This document shows, piece after piece, positions 22,303 to 33,555 of a stretch of 64,000 bases of DNA (its first letter is position 1; the number at the start of each line of letters is the position of its first letter). This DNA comes from Inonotus obliquus (taxonomy: Eukaryota; Basidiomycota; Agaricomycetes; Hymenochaetales; Hymenochaetaceae): NCBI GenBank assembly GCA_032164295.1, contig JAJHTX010000011.1:248001-312000 (forward strand), read 5' to 3'. The notes beneath the pieces are model-generated. The model was not told where the DNA came from. It did not search any database and saw only the letters and a list, made by a program, of their open reading frames with translations. Position numbers and translations under genes: made by a program.

Positions 22303-23683
22303 ATGGCTACCACAGCAAGTCTCCCAACAACCCAACTCGGTGTTCTCTCAACCAAAACATCCCAAACACTCCAATCTTTCCCCGTACCAACTCCAGGCCC
22401 AGGTGAAGTCCTCATCAAGAACGTCGCAGTAGCTTCAAACCCAAAAGACTGGAAAGTCCCTCTCTTCACCGAGAATTATAGTGCAACTGAGGGAAATGAT
22501 GTTGCTGGTGTGATTGTGGCAGTTGGTGAAGGTGTAACGGAGTATAAAGGTGGTGAACGCGTTGCGGCGTTTAGTAAGATGCGTACATTTGATAATAAGG
22601 TGAATTGGAGGACAATGATGGAGGGAAATTTGATTGATTCATATTGCATACTTTGTAGTACGGCGCGTACGCACAATACACAGTCGCTCCTGTGGCAACG
22701 ACCTTCCCGATCCCTGGATCAACTTCGTTTGAAGATGCCTCCGCCCTACCACTCGCGGTAGCAACTGCATTTATTGGGCTCTTCAAACGTCTCGCTATTC
22801 CAGAGAAATCATCCGGTAAGATCCATTCTACCCGCCAAATCATCCAGAAACGCATTCAACTCCTCGTTGCACACCTTCGTGCCACAGGCGATCAGAAAGG
22901 TATTATCATCAATGGTGCATCGTCATCCGTAGGCTCGTACGCCGTCCAGCTTGCCAAGCGTGCGGGTCTCTTCGTCATCGGAATCGCAGGTTCTTCAAAG
23001 GATTACGCCAAAAGCCTTGGTGCTGACGTGATTCTTGATTATCGTGAGCACCAAGGTAACGCTCTCGTAAGTAACATCAACTTTCTCTCATTATCTTATC
23101 TCCGATTATTTTTGGCATCTTATCTCATAGGAGTCAGCCCTCATCGAAGCTGCGCGAGGCAAGAACGTCCAATGGGCGTACGACGCGATAACAGAGAAGG
23201 GATCCACTCTCCTCTTAGCTCGCGTTCTTGCAAAGGTCTCCCCGACAGGCAAAGGCAAAGTCACATACCTCCTCATTCTAAGCGAGGACGAACAGAAACA
23301 AGTTCCACAAGGGATCGAGGTTGAACGTACAGGCGTCAATACTGCTTATGGAGACGATCAAGAATGTAAGCGCCTCCTTCATCTTTATCATGTTTTTTCT
23401 ATTTTCTACTTTATTCCAATTTCACGATTTGCAAATGCAGCTGACAATTGGTTTTCCTTTTCCGTACCTCTTTTTGTGTGCAGTCGCCGCGAGGCTTTAC
23501 CGCCAAATCGGACAATGGCTCGCTCCATCTCCAAGTAACCCGAATCCATTCAAGCCAAACCGTGTAAAGGTCCTCCCAGATGGCCTTGCGAGTGTCCCGA
23601 AGGGCCTCGAGCTTCTCAAGACCGGCCAAGTGCATGGCGAGAAGTTGGTTTACCGCATCGAAGACACGCCTGGTCTCAAATAA
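22303..23683 (+). CDS. Medium-chain dehydrogenase/reductase (quinone oxidoreductase-like)
   Basis: Exons 22303-22599, 22659-22815, 22888-23066, 23131-23365 and 23484-23683 give 355 aa. The N-terminal GroES-like domain reads VPTPGPGEVLIKNVAVASNP, then DWKVPL and GNDVAGVIVAVGEGV. The nucleotide-binding site is GIIINGASSSVGSYAVQLAK, then FVIGIAGSSKDYAKSLGADV. The structural and catalytic zinc-ligand cysteines of true alcohol dehydrogenases are missing, which places it with zinc-independent enoyl or quinone reductases, as in many fungal MDR proteins annotated ToxD-like. It probably reduces an alpha,beta-unsaturated carbonyl using NADPH; substrate unknown. No biosynthetic backbone gene is nearby, so a role in secondary metabolism is not implied. 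Confidence 0.88.
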
Positions 23684-24086
23684 AATCGTCTCGCAATAGT
23701 CATGGAGATGAGAAGAAAGGAAAAGTGGTGGATACGGGCTGGCTTATGATTAGTTTCCCCAGCACTTTGGCCGTCTTATGTTTTGTGGAACTCTGCGTTT
23801 CTATCGTCCCTAGTCGTCACACAAGCAAAAAATGGTGTATCCGTGTAATAATACAAGAAAGTGTTGTTATTGCGAGGGATTATTGATACATACATGATGG
23901 CTACATTCGTCATTGATATCGTGAACATCGTTATTACTGAGGGAGGACATCTATACCCGTCGTTGTCGTGATTTGCTGGTGATAACCATTACGATAAAGC
24001 TGATTGAAGGTCCATCATCCCAAGAAACGAAAAAGATGAAGAAAGAAGCACAGCAGGGAGCAAAGCAAGAAAGGAAGAAATATACA
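23684..24086. other. Intergenic, convergent 3' ends
   Basis: No gene seen between the MDR reductase (+) and DUF6699 protein 2 (-). Confidence 0.4.
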
Positions 24087-25634
24087 TCACAAGTTAGCTG
24101 GTTGAACTCCAGGTAGGAATGCCATCGTTAGCGACCACGTCCAGTCTGTATTATACGTCAGGTATGTCCCCCAGTAGACAGTTTTTCCTTCAAGGAAGTC
24201 CACTCGTTTGATGCCTTGGGACCTTACATACTCATATAAGCCGCCAGCAGTCCAACATCGTCGAGTATAAGCATATACAATGCTCCTGGCTCTCTCCTCA
24301 CCATGCGTACTCCGCAAAGCTCTCCAGTCGTCCGATGTAATCGCCTTGTGTAGGTAATCCCATACGGCATTGAAGACGTCACCAACAGATATAGGTGTAT
24401 CTTTATTAATGGCGACAGGACCCCATGAACTTCTCATATCCGGCAAGTTAACCTGCAGAGTCTTCACAGGTGGGAACGTAGCCGATTGCTTAAAGAAATC
24501 CGTAGTTGCAAAGTCAACTACGTTGCCACGACTCGTCAAACGACGGATTCCGTAGGGGGGTTCCACAGCAGCATCCCATAACACATGTGGAACGTACGAG
24601 TTTCGAGGGTTTGCAGATAACCAGGGGGATAAGTAAACACCATATTGTGGCGGATGGGGTGGAGGGACCCAACGTGTCGGTGTCCAGAAAGGATCCATGC
24701 CAGGGAGAGGATGACCGCCTGTAAGCATATTCATCCTGTCTTGATCTGTCCCATAATAAGGTGACCATCCCTCTGGACCCCGCCAAGTGTACATTGCTCC
24801 AGGATTGCCCCAAAATGCGTGTGCAGGCATGTCGGGATGAGGGAGAGGATGAGCAACCCAGGGGTGTGGCGTCCATTGCAATCTACCACCTCTTACATTA
24901 TCCCACTCGACTCTATCAGGAACTCGATTCGGCAAGCCTGTAACATTATCCCACGGTGACATTGCAGGAATGTTTGCAGGAACTCTCCACGGTGTGGCAA
25001 ATATTGGACCTTGAGGTGGTAGATTATTGCCCGCGCGATAGGGAGTATACTGACCTGCACGACGGGTCTGATAGTTCCAGTCTTGGGGCATCTCTCGAGG
25101 TATCCTCCAATGTGGGAACGATTCAACCCATCGCTGGAAGCCGTTCTCTTCCGCCAATCTTTCCGTCTCACGTTCCGGTGGCCGCTCCCTCAGAAACTGA
25201 TGTGGTGGAACGACAGGATACGGATCCTGAGGTTCCGGCGACGGTGATGGTCGAGGAGGAACGAAAGGGCTTTGTTCTGACGCATCGGACGATGTCGGAT
25301 AAGGGCGAAGGGAGACGAAAGGGCTTGGGTGCCGTGACGTTCTTCGCTGAGGTACGTATTGAGCAGGATGCGCGTAATACGACTCAAGGGGGTAGCGTGG
25401 GCTGGCTGCGAGATAAGGATAGGCGTGAACGGCCGGCGTATGATAGGCATAGTGTGGGTCGAAGAGATCAGGGTATTCACAATCGTCGTGTTTCAGCCCC
25501 GCTCTCTTGCAATACGGTGTTCGGCACGTTGCCGGCTTTGGTATACCCTGCGGAAAGGAGTCAGACTCTGGTTTCTGCCGTGGCCGCAGATAAATCGCTC
25601 CAGTGACGGGATCTGTCACCTTCACGGCATCCAC
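24087..25634 (-). CDS. DUF6699-type protein 2
   Basis: Intronless, 515 aa. A long Pro/Tyr/Arg-rich N-terminal part (residues 1-370, e.g. PFVPPRPSPSPEPQDPYPV) precedes a C-terminal DUF6699-like domain: LQVNLPDMRSSWGPVAIN, ISVGDVFNAVWDYLHKAITS, ARSIVYAYTRRCW, then GIKRVDFLEGKTVYWGTYL. The second segment aligns directly with ITVGEVLNAVHHHL of protein 1 and ISVGDVLQAIHTSL of protein 3. The N-terminal region is rich in Trp, Pro and Tyr (WTPTRWVPPPHPPQ) and likely unstructured. Function unknown. The first ATG is assumed to be the start. Confidence 0.78.
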   Translation of the reverse strand: MDAVKVTDPVTGAIYLRPRQKPESDSFPQGIPKPATCRTPYCKRAGLKHDDCEYPDLFDPHYAYHTPAVHAYPYLAASPRYPLESYYAHPAQYVPQRRTSRHPSPFVSLRPYPTSSDASEQSPFVPPRPSPSPEPQDPYPVVPPHQFLRERPPERETERLAEENGFQRWVESFPHWRIPREMPQDWNYQTRRAGQYTPYRAGNNLPPQGPIFATPWRVPANIPAMSPWDNVTGLPNRVPDRVEWDNVRGGRLQWTPHPWVAHPLPHPDMPAHAFWGNPGAMYTWRGPEGWSPYYGTDQDRMNMLTGGHPLPGMDPFWTPTRWVPPPHPPQYGVYLSPWLSANPRNSYVPHVLWDAAVEPPYGIRRLTSRGNVVDFATTDFFKQSATFPPVKTLQVNLPDMRSSWGPVAINKDTPISVGDVFNAVWDYLHKAITSDDWRALRSTHGEERARSIVYAYTRRCWTAGGLYEYVRSQGIKRVDFLEGKTVYWGTYLTYNTDWTWSLTMAFLPGVQPANL

Positions 25635-27096
25635 AGGCCTATAACGACGCGGAATAAAGGTCCTGAATTGTATATGAGCGACGTACTCTTGCCCGAAAGG
25701 GTCTTAAGACGCACATAAGCAGCAGAACGTCGACAAACGGCTGAAAAGTCCTTTCTTGATGGCGGAACGGGCGTGAGTTGGAACTTTATCGCCCGAGGGG
25801 TTTTATCGATGAGATTAGGGGACGCTCTCTGCCGACCAGCAGCTCGATAGATTAGGTAGTGTGTACTATATTTGGTATTGATGCGGCGACGAGGACTAGT
25901 ATCACGGGATCCTGCTCGACATGAAACGTAGAAGTTGGGAGAGTGAAAGAAATCAAGGAGAAAGGGAAGTTCGATGTCTCCCGAGCCGCTTGCGTTTTTA
26001 AGTGCTATGTGAGAATGAGCGGGCTAGAAGAACAAAAAGTTAGACGCCAGGCGCCGATGATGATGAAGAAGAGTGTACGGGCCCAAAAGAAAACAAGCAC
26101 GGCAGGGCGGTCGCCTCGGACTAGACAAGAGCAGAAGGGTGAAGAACTCGTAGGTCCGAGATTGCGCGTCTTGTTATGATTGTCTATCCCTGTAGATGCT
26201 GATATCTGCCTAACTTCTAGGACAAATCTGTTGTTGAAGATGAGTCGTACTCGAGTGATGCCACGTGGAAATAAATGTATTCACCGTACTCACGCTGTTG
26301 AGACCAGAGGGCAGAGGCACGCTCTCGAGGCTTTCTGAGAGCCATGTTCCCTTTCAGGTCCACTTTGCTGCTCAGAGTATGTGGCGAAGAAAGATTAGAC
26401 AGGGCGGTGATTCATAATTTCTCACGTGATGCTGTTGTTGCGATTAAAAAACCTGAATTCTTCTAAGTTGCACCCGTACATTCCATACGTTCGCCAGCCA
26501 GCACAATGTCATCAACGACGGCTTCATTTCAGTCTCGAATGGAAGCTCTGTCTGGGTCCTATCGTTAATGATTTGCAAACGCAAATCAACGCACCTTGTT
26601 GCTCTCCAACCGCATAAAGGGAAGGAGAGATACGACAGGAAGATGGTTTTGCAAGCCCGTCGAAGGGAGGGACTCACAGTGAGCGTTATAAAGTTCTCGG
26701 TGGTAGTGCGAGGATATGCTGACATTGCCTTAGTTGGACCACCAGCCACGCTGGCTGCTCTCAAAGGACCTGATTAGGAAAGTGGTCTATTTATTGACCC
26801 ACTCCTAACCAGTTTTCTCGAATGTTGATAGGAGTCGTTTCTCCCAGTAGTGGCCTGGACTGTACACGTCTTCGTTGCTACCCGTCGCCTCGCCTTCTCC
26901 GCGTCTCTCATGTCCGTCTGGTTCTCCTTGACGTAGCCGTATTTGGTCTGCACAACCGCCCCACTAGAACCACCCGCACCTGAATGCACAGCTTATTCAT
27001 AAGACAGAAGCACTCATCAAGTGTGGCATGTGATCGACGGTACAAAAACCTTCCTTCCGCTCCTCTCTTGTTCTTACCTGTGAACAGTCATCATCT
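25635..27096. other. Intergenic, no clear gene
   Basis: Minus-strand frames at 26990-26774 (GGSSGAVVQTKYGYVKENQT..) and 26764-26444 are moderately protein-like. They have no linked start, stop or family, so they are not called. ATTCATAATTTCTC at 26411-26424 matches 36597-36610 near a helical family gene. Confidence 0.35.
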
Positions 27097-27871
27097 ATGG
27101 ATCCTGGATCGTCGATGGACCGCACAGCGCTCTGGGTCAGACAGCATTCCCAGCGAAGCTACAGAAATCCAGCTGCAGCGTCCAGGAGCCACTTAAAGCC
27201 TCCAAGGCAGGAGGGGACATCGTCTCAGCAATCGTCAAGGACAGACTTGGGAGGTCAGGACCATGGCGTAGGTTCGGGAGGACGAGCCTACGCGAGGCAA
27301 TCAGCGACACAATACGCCCAACATGGCTCCTCTCATTCTAGCCGGCAGCCTCCTATAATGGACGAACCCCTGTCTTCTTCCCATCATAGGCGCTCCCGCT
27401 CTCATTCGACGTCCGTACCGAAAGACTATCGGACGCCGCCTCGGATAAATATTCCAACGGAGGTATATCGAAATCCCAACTTGCCGGCATTTGTTCAGGG
27501 ACCACCTGGGTCTGGTTACCCAATGTCCATGTCTTCAGCACGCCGACCTCCTCCGACCGCTCGGGCGGCAATTCCAACACCTCCGAGCCCACCTCTTCAG
27601 GTTCCAAACCCTCTAAATCCAAAGGTGCGTAGTTCACTGCTGTCTCTGTGTTACACTGGTTTTATTAACCGTGAATTTGCTTCACTAGAAATCACGACCG
27701 ACCGTTCACAAACGTCGACCTTCACTTTCCGGCGAAACCTTTGAACCCCCGGTGCATCCAAACTATATGTATCCGTATCGAGTTGTAGACACCAGAGAGC
27801 CTCGTGTCCAGGGTCAAGGGGACATCCTTCGCCCTCGAGGACGTTCCGCGAGTGAATCACGTAGGAGGTGA
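27097..27871 (+). CDS. Disordered Ser/Pro/Arg-rich protein
   Basis: Exons 27097-27624 and 27689-27871 (stop TGA 27869-27871) give 236 aa. The intron has a GTGCGT donor and an ACTAG acceptor. The sequence is low in complexity: SHSSRQPPIMDEPLSSSHHR, RRSRSHSTSVPKDYRTPPRI, TPPSPPLQVPNPLNPK, then KSRPTVHKRRPSLSGETFEP and a terminal GRSASESRRR. No folded domain, signal peptide or membrane helix is visible. RS/SR dipeptides and basic clusters would suit a nuclear or RNA-associated protein, but that is inference. Homology cannot be judged by eye. Confidence 0.55.
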
Positions 27872-28523
27872 CTCCGCTATTGCTTGTTGTTGGTGCTTGG
27901 GTACTGCCGAGCACACGCGCCGAAACCTCATTGCAACGTGTTGGTTCTAGCGTGCTATGGAGCCTTTTCTCCCTTTACTCCTATTTATTACCTAACTCGT
28001 CAACTTATTATCTAGGCTGAGTCTATTCCCCCCTTGCTTTCTTTCTATCTGTTCAAAACGCCCCTCGTGTGAACTCGCGGGCGGTGACGCATCCCTGCTC
28101 TTGTACAAACCTTCACGACTATTGTCATTTTCCTCGTGTTCCGTTTTCGTGGCGGTCGTCTGGTTGAATGGGCCATTGCGGTTTGACTGTTATCTTACGA
28201 CCAATTTGTAATCTTCCTTAGACTTTACATGTAACCTGCACATCTCATGATCTACTTTCGCGTCCGAACTGTATATTGCACTTCACCAAGCTCCTCTCCT
28301 GTTGTTCAACGCTTTTCTCGGGTTACCTGCCGTCTCTTGCTTTGTTTGTGCATCGTGCGCTCTCGAAATGTGGAACGGAAATTACACTTGGATTAACTAT
28401 GTAACTATATACCACTCCTTGATACCACCTTATGAAGCAATAACATACACTGCGAAATGAAGTTGACAGAAGTATGAAAGTCAAGGTCCGTAACGCCAAA
28501 AGATAACACAACTCCCAGAAAGA
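27872..28523. other. Intergenic, convergent 3' ends
   Basis: No gene seen; pyrimidine-rich on the + strand. Confidence 0.4.
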
Positions 28524-30848
28524 CTATTCCGCTGACGTGGACCAAGACATGGTAGTCAGACCGACTGGGAAGGTATAAGTCGTCTATAACAATCAGGTTC
28601 AGTCAAGATTTCGTATCAGTAAGCATAGACATAGGACACAAACCATCTTGCCTCTAAACCTGATGGAGGTTTTCATAGATTTACCACCGCTACCAACGCA
28701 ACGCATCAGCATGTACAGATGGGCTTGTAATAAATAAGTATACTCACAAGTTCATCACGACAAGGCTACATCTAGAACCAGTAGTATACGCGCCAACCAA
28801 TAGGGAATCACCCTTGACTTCAACCTTAATGCGTTTTCCGAATTCCGCATCCGACTCGGTGGGTATAACTGCCTTCGACGCATGTGCAATAGCGTAATCT
28901 ATGCGATAAGTAAGTTCATCAGTATCAATAAATTAAGTTTTGGATGATCGGAAGAGACAGGGGGGTCTATGATGAAAGAGGAAAGAGGAAAGAGGAAAGA
29001 GGAAAGAGGAAAGAGGAAAGATACTAACATTCTTGGTTCAACTGTACGTTTCCATCCGCTGAGATCTGGACGACACCGCGACAACCGTTTTCGCAGCTCG
29101 TTGCTCCCGGTAACTTGGGGTTTCCTTCCGGATCTACAGCAAAGTTCCACATCAATCCCGACTGAGCCCAATGTTGTAGACCTCCGATAAAGCTAAAACC
29201 AACGCGAAATGAGTTTCGCGCCTGAAACGGTATGCAAGTGAGGATCCTCACATGTTCTTCATGTACCACTAATAAAGGTCATGAATTACGAAGAACGATA
29301 CGTGATGACGACTAACAGCCTACCTGAATATCAGTCCAGAAGTCCGAGCCAATTGTACCAGTACATTCGGTAAAGTAGAGTTCCTTATCTGGGAAGGCAT
29401 CGTGCCAATCATCCTGTTGGGCAACATCTCCCTTGTAGCAATGGAACGCGACGCCAGAGAATGCCTCATGTGCACCTTCTTCTTTCATCTTAGGAGGAAA
29501 TTCAGCACCAGAGAATAAATCGACAACGAAATCCGTACCAACTGTGAAGCATACGTGGCCGCATGGTCCCAATTATGCTCATATCCAATGATTTTAACAT
29601 CTTTCATCCCGTTTGCGTTGAGGAGCTTTCGCAGGCTGACTGCGACTGCAGCTTGAGCTTTGGTCGTGTACATGCACGTTGGAACCGTCGGATCTTGATG
29701 TTCCGGTTCATTCTGTCCGCCTTTGAGAACCATTTAAACCGACGTAACCCATTTCTGCTCACCTGAATGGAAATCGCATATGGCTTGAACCCTTTCGATT
29801 GGAAACCCTGTGCGGATTTAAATAAGTACAGCGCCACTTTGCATGCTAGATAAGTATGATTCAGCCCTAGACAAGGTGAGTAGAACTTACTGGAGCTAGC
29901 GTACTCTTCCAGGAAATTACCAGCATTCATAGAGCCGCTATCCTTCATCCATCCCGGCTTTTTTTTTCAGCTCGATGAGTCTGATGAGAATACCAATATC
30001 ATGGGAACATCACTTACGGGTGACCACGGAACTAGATGGATCTTGATATCCTTGTTCACACTCTGGATATCCTTGAGTGTAGAAAATAGATATGACGGAG
30101 CCGCGTCAAGGCAAAAGCTGGATAAATTGAAGTCTTTTTGATCGCCGAAACTGTAGACTATATCGTGCAACGTTGGGTCAGCGTGCTTTAACGATGAGAG
30201 TCTGAAATGCCCTGTACCTTTCGGAGAAAAATCAGACGCGGCTATCGCAATACGAACATAATTCATCCCAGCAGATTGGGCGTTGGAGCTGACTGTGCAT
30301 CAGGGTCAGTGCTAGTAAGGCAAAGGCAACTAAGAACGTCGACAAACCATCGAACATGGACTTGAGCAGAGTGGCATACGCGCCGGAGTTCTTAGTCTGT
30401 AAACAAGCATCAGATTGAAAGTGAAGTTAGCATCTGCTCATGCTTACCTTTAGCTTATCCAAAGTGTACGCGGACGAGTCCGCTAGAGTAGAGTAAAGGT
30501 CAGCGCATCATAATTGGGATAAACCGTTTCAGGACGCACTCAGAGTTGCACCGAATCCAAATATGGTCTGATAAACAGTGCCGTCATCAACGTCAATCCG
30601 TGCATCTCCCGAATCCCCACAATCACATGCTGGGCTGAACGTAATGCCTGGCGAGTCGATGTGCTCTAGTAGGGCGCTCCTATCTGCTGTTGTTTGCCAC
30701 TATGAGCAGAGACAATCGCAGCAGTTAGAAAAAGCGGAACTCGAGGAAGAGTAGACGGATAAACACGCACAACGTCAACCGAAACCGCGTTGCTGGATGA
30801 CGAGCCCCTAGCCAGCAAGAGGAAAGACAACAAAGCGAAGTGTCTCAT
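28524..30848 (-). CDS. GH30 glycoside hydrolase, secreted (probable beta-1,6-glucanase)
   Basis: Thirteen exons on the minus strand: 30848-30771, 30699-30540, 30482-30448, 30396-30348, 30292-30018, 29957-29891, 29845-29763, 29712-29539, 29488-29324, 29278-29262, 29192-29029, 28898-28748 with 28689-28644, and 28583-28524; 507 aa. A signal peptide (MRHFALLSFLLLARGSSSS) precedes QTIFGFGATLTDSSAY, typical of GH30. The acid/base Glu sits in ISIQNEPEHQDP and the nucleophile Glu in LYFTECTGTIGSDFW. GLMWNFAVDPEGNPKLPG follows before the C-terminal beta domain. It should retain configuration while cleaving beta-1,6-glucan of fungal walls; a glucosylceramidase-type role is the alternative. Exon 29278-29262 is only 17 nt. 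The intron 29488-29539 is short, and the acceptor of exon 6 follows an A-run. An upstream in-frame ATG at 30860 also exists. Confidence 0.88.
28974..29020. repeat. Heptanucleotide microsatellite (GAAAGAG)n
   Basis: About 6.7 copies of GAAAGAG, lying inside a GH30 intron close to its donor site on the minus strand (read as CTCTTTC units). Confidence 0.9.
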
Positions 30849-30920
30849 TGTCGATCTCATTGTCGATCTAGTTGTCCAGGGTCAGAGACTTGTGAAAAGA
30901 TGGAAGGGTTCCAGTCGGCC

Positions 30921-30926
30921 TTTATA
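30921..30926 (-). promoter_or_regulatory. TATA box of the GH30 gene
   Basis: TATAAA on the minus strand, about 75 bases before the start codon. Confidence 0.5.
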
Positions 30927-31596
30927 CTCTGCAGAGAGGATGATAACAGCCTTCGGCCTGTACATGAATCGACAGAGGTGAAACATAAGGAGATGAACAA
31001 TGATGCCCGAGGTGAAGAGAGAGCGTGTGGAGCCCGTCGCCGACAATGGGGGAAATCAAGCTCAAAACAAGTGGAAATTGCTGAAACTTTGAAGCAGCTA
31101 TGCACAAGATGCTAATACAGAAATAGCATACCCAGAAAAAATAGGAGAGGCGTGAGGAGGAGTTGGGACATGCACTATGTTATCCCTACCAATACCAAGG
31201 AGATCGCCCAAGAAGAGGTATAACTCCGGCTCTGACTGGTTAATTCGTGGCGATTTGGGCAGTCGCTTTCAAATTCCGAAACTTGCGAGTTGAGTGGCAC
31301 TAACTCAAATATGCCTCGTTTTCAAAACCGCCTCGGGGTTTGACTAACGGCAAAATTTCCGAAAGGATCCAAGGTACGCCAGAGTGTTCTCAGACGTTTC
31401 AAGAGGCATACAGCTGCCCAGCCGCCACGAAGGATTGTCACAGATGGAGAGCGACTACGTCCTCTAGCTTGAAGATCGCTTTCGGGTACGTTGGACCAGT
31501 TTCTGCAGAGCTCGGTCACGAGCGTACCGCAAATGCGCCCTTATCTAGTTTCATTGGAAGCGGAACTCCGTGTTTAACGTCAGTACTCGTGTTCGA
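30927..31596. other. Intergenic
   Basis: GH30 promoter on one side and the 3' flank of lipase copy 2 on the other. No gene seen. Confidence 0.4.
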
Positions 31597-32862
31597 CTAC
31601 AACTTTGCTACGCGACCGGAGGCACCCACCGGAGGCAAATGCTTCTCTATCCACGTTATGCACTCATTAATGAACTTCTCCCGCCCTCCGTCAGGTTCAT
31701 TGTGCAACTCGTGAAAACATCCCTATTAATCATAACAACGCGATTTCAGCCAGATGCCAGACACCCAAACGTTGCTCAATGATACTCACCTCATATGAAG
31801 AGTATTCTTTATCCTTGGCGGTAACCGCCTCGAAAAAACGTCGGGTTGCGCGAGGTGAAGTTATCTAAAGACGATAGTTCTAAACTCTCATCGGGTGGCG
31901 TCCAGGAAGAAGGTGCTGACCTTGTCATCACTTCCATGGAGAAGAAGAAGCTAGCATACCATTAGCATGGCTGCCTTTACCCCGTTGTCAGGACTTACCG
32001 GCAGGCTCTCAGGCCATCGAGAGTGACGCTTCGTTAACAGTTCTTCTCCCTACATAGGTTCGTGTCACTTGGATCGCACGAGGAGTTCAGGTACGGGCTA
32101 CGTACTCTGGTAAGAATGTCGCTGACGCACTTCAGAGTCACTTCTTGTTTCACTAAAGGATCCTTGAGATACTCCTCACGCGTTTTCTGATCTCTCGAAA
32201 GGTCCTACGAAATACCAGGCATATGAGCACTTATTCGAGAAGAAAAAAGAAGCGCATTACAAACATCTACGCCGATGGAGGCTGGAATAACTGCATAAGG
32301 CGACAGCTGATTGGCATTTTCGCCGGCCCAGCGTGCTATCATAGGCGCAGCCTTCGATTGTAGAATCAGAGGAGCGGATGAAATGACACCAGCAAGAGAT
32401 TGTTTCGTTCGCGTGGCAAAGTCGAGGACTATACCGGCTCCCTACATTCATGAGATACAGTAAACACAACACCAAAAAGGCAGGTACCATGGAGTAGCCC
32501 AAGATAAATAGAGGTAGTCCATCTCCGAACTGCGACCTCGCCTCTGCAACGGCCCACTCCGCGTCCTCAAGCTGATGTTCACCAGACGTCTTTGCATAAG
32601 AACTATCGGTACTTCGATGTTCAACATCCTCAGCAGTCCGTCCGAATCCACGCTGGTCAAATGTGAAGATGCTTATACCGCGATTTTGCCAGTGAGGGAA
32701 TACGTGGGAGAAGCGACCAATGTGTTCAAGGAACCCGTGGAAGAAGACGAGAATTGCTCGAGGGTTCTCAGAGCGATAAAGCCTGCAATAGAAAGAAGAT
32801 GAGTGCGGTCCGTTGAGCCAACGCTCGTCGTGGTCGGCTGTTTGAGGTGAGATGCTAGCCAT
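31597..32862 (-). CDS. Monoglyceride-lipase-like alpha/beta hydrolase, copy 2
   Basis: Seven exons on the minus strand: 32862-32488, 32441-32265, 32204-32106, 32049-31999, 31950-31921, 31864-31790 and 31722-31597, giving 310 aa. The first six exons have exactly the lengths of copy 1 (375, 177, 99, 51, 30, 75 nt). The last is 126 instead of 132 nt. Catalytic features: FFHGFLEHIGRF, elbow GYSMGA (copy 1 has GHSMGG), LLLLHGSDDK and GCFHELHNEPDG, so the Ser-Asp-His triad is complete. It is probably active on monoacylglycerols or similar esters. The changes next to the nucleophile, and an Arg-rich segment ITSPRATRRFFEAVTAK where copy 1 has ITSPSASQHFFDLVPAK, suggest altered specificity. Confidence 0.88.
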
Positions 32863-33034
32863 GTTCAGTGCACAGTTGCAGTTGGGTTGGATGAGAAAGA
32901 CGTCGATTACAAAGCAGAACATGGCGTTCTGCTTGCCAAACTTTGCCAAAGAGCCAGAGTTTGTAAAAGCTCCAGTAATGTATGTACGGTCAGATATCGT
33001 CCTGATTTCTACTACAAGAACGACTCCACCCTTG

Positions 33035-33475
33035 GTAAAGCTTTAGATAATACGCAATGTCACAATCCCTTACGAACCCTCCTATGACTGCAAAGATCGA
33101 GAAGGTGGCCAGACGCCATATTTACGAGATGTCCAAACAAGCAATTAAAATCAAAGGATTAATTGATGAATGACAGCGAGGGAAAGATCAACGCCCTCAT
33201 CCTCGCTATAATAGCGGATCTAATGAATATGCGAAGTGCACGGGACGATGCTACGAATTCTTAGGAGCTCTTGAGGAACGAACAGGGCTCGGAAAATATC
33301 TGACTGGATTTGCAGGAACAGTAGTACGGAAAATAATTGAGTCAAAAGAATTAATGGACGAGGTGACATTCTTGAGAAGTGGAAGGAAGCATCAGGCAAA
33401 GTATCAGGATGGCTGAGGTGCTTCGAGCTGGAGGAAGGCCACAGATAATCGAGTCATCTGTCGAGACGGAACGAA
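33035..33475 (+). pseudogene. Pseudogene of the helical family gene at 36.9 kb
   Basis: Nucleotide similarity to 36860-37310 is clear but the frame is lost. GGTAAAGCTTTAGATAATAC here matches GGTAAAGCTTAAGATTTACG there. AATATCTGACTGGATTTGCA matches AATATCTGACTGAATTTGCA, and the segments around GGAACAGTA(GTA)CGGAAAATAAT and GAGTCATCTG also agree. An extra triplet in the first, a lost stretch after the start and further indels break the reading frame. The leading ATG position is preserved (GCAATGTCACAATCCCTTAC). Confidence 0.8.
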
Positions 33476-33555
33476 CGGCTATGTGGACCCAGATCGCGTA
33501 GCACGTACAAGAAAGAGTTGCAGAGTTTGTAATTGTGTAAATTTTGTAACCTCGC

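Noticed and set aside
24956..25718. Plus-strand frames of 119-216 aa
   Set aside because: They overlap the DUF6699 protein 2 coding strand, whose domain is recognisable; shadows of it.
29488..29560. Apparent frameshift in the GH30 gene
   Set aside because: A 50-nt GTACGG..CTAAG intron restores the family sequence (ASQL joined to MKEEGAHEAF), so no frameshift is needed.
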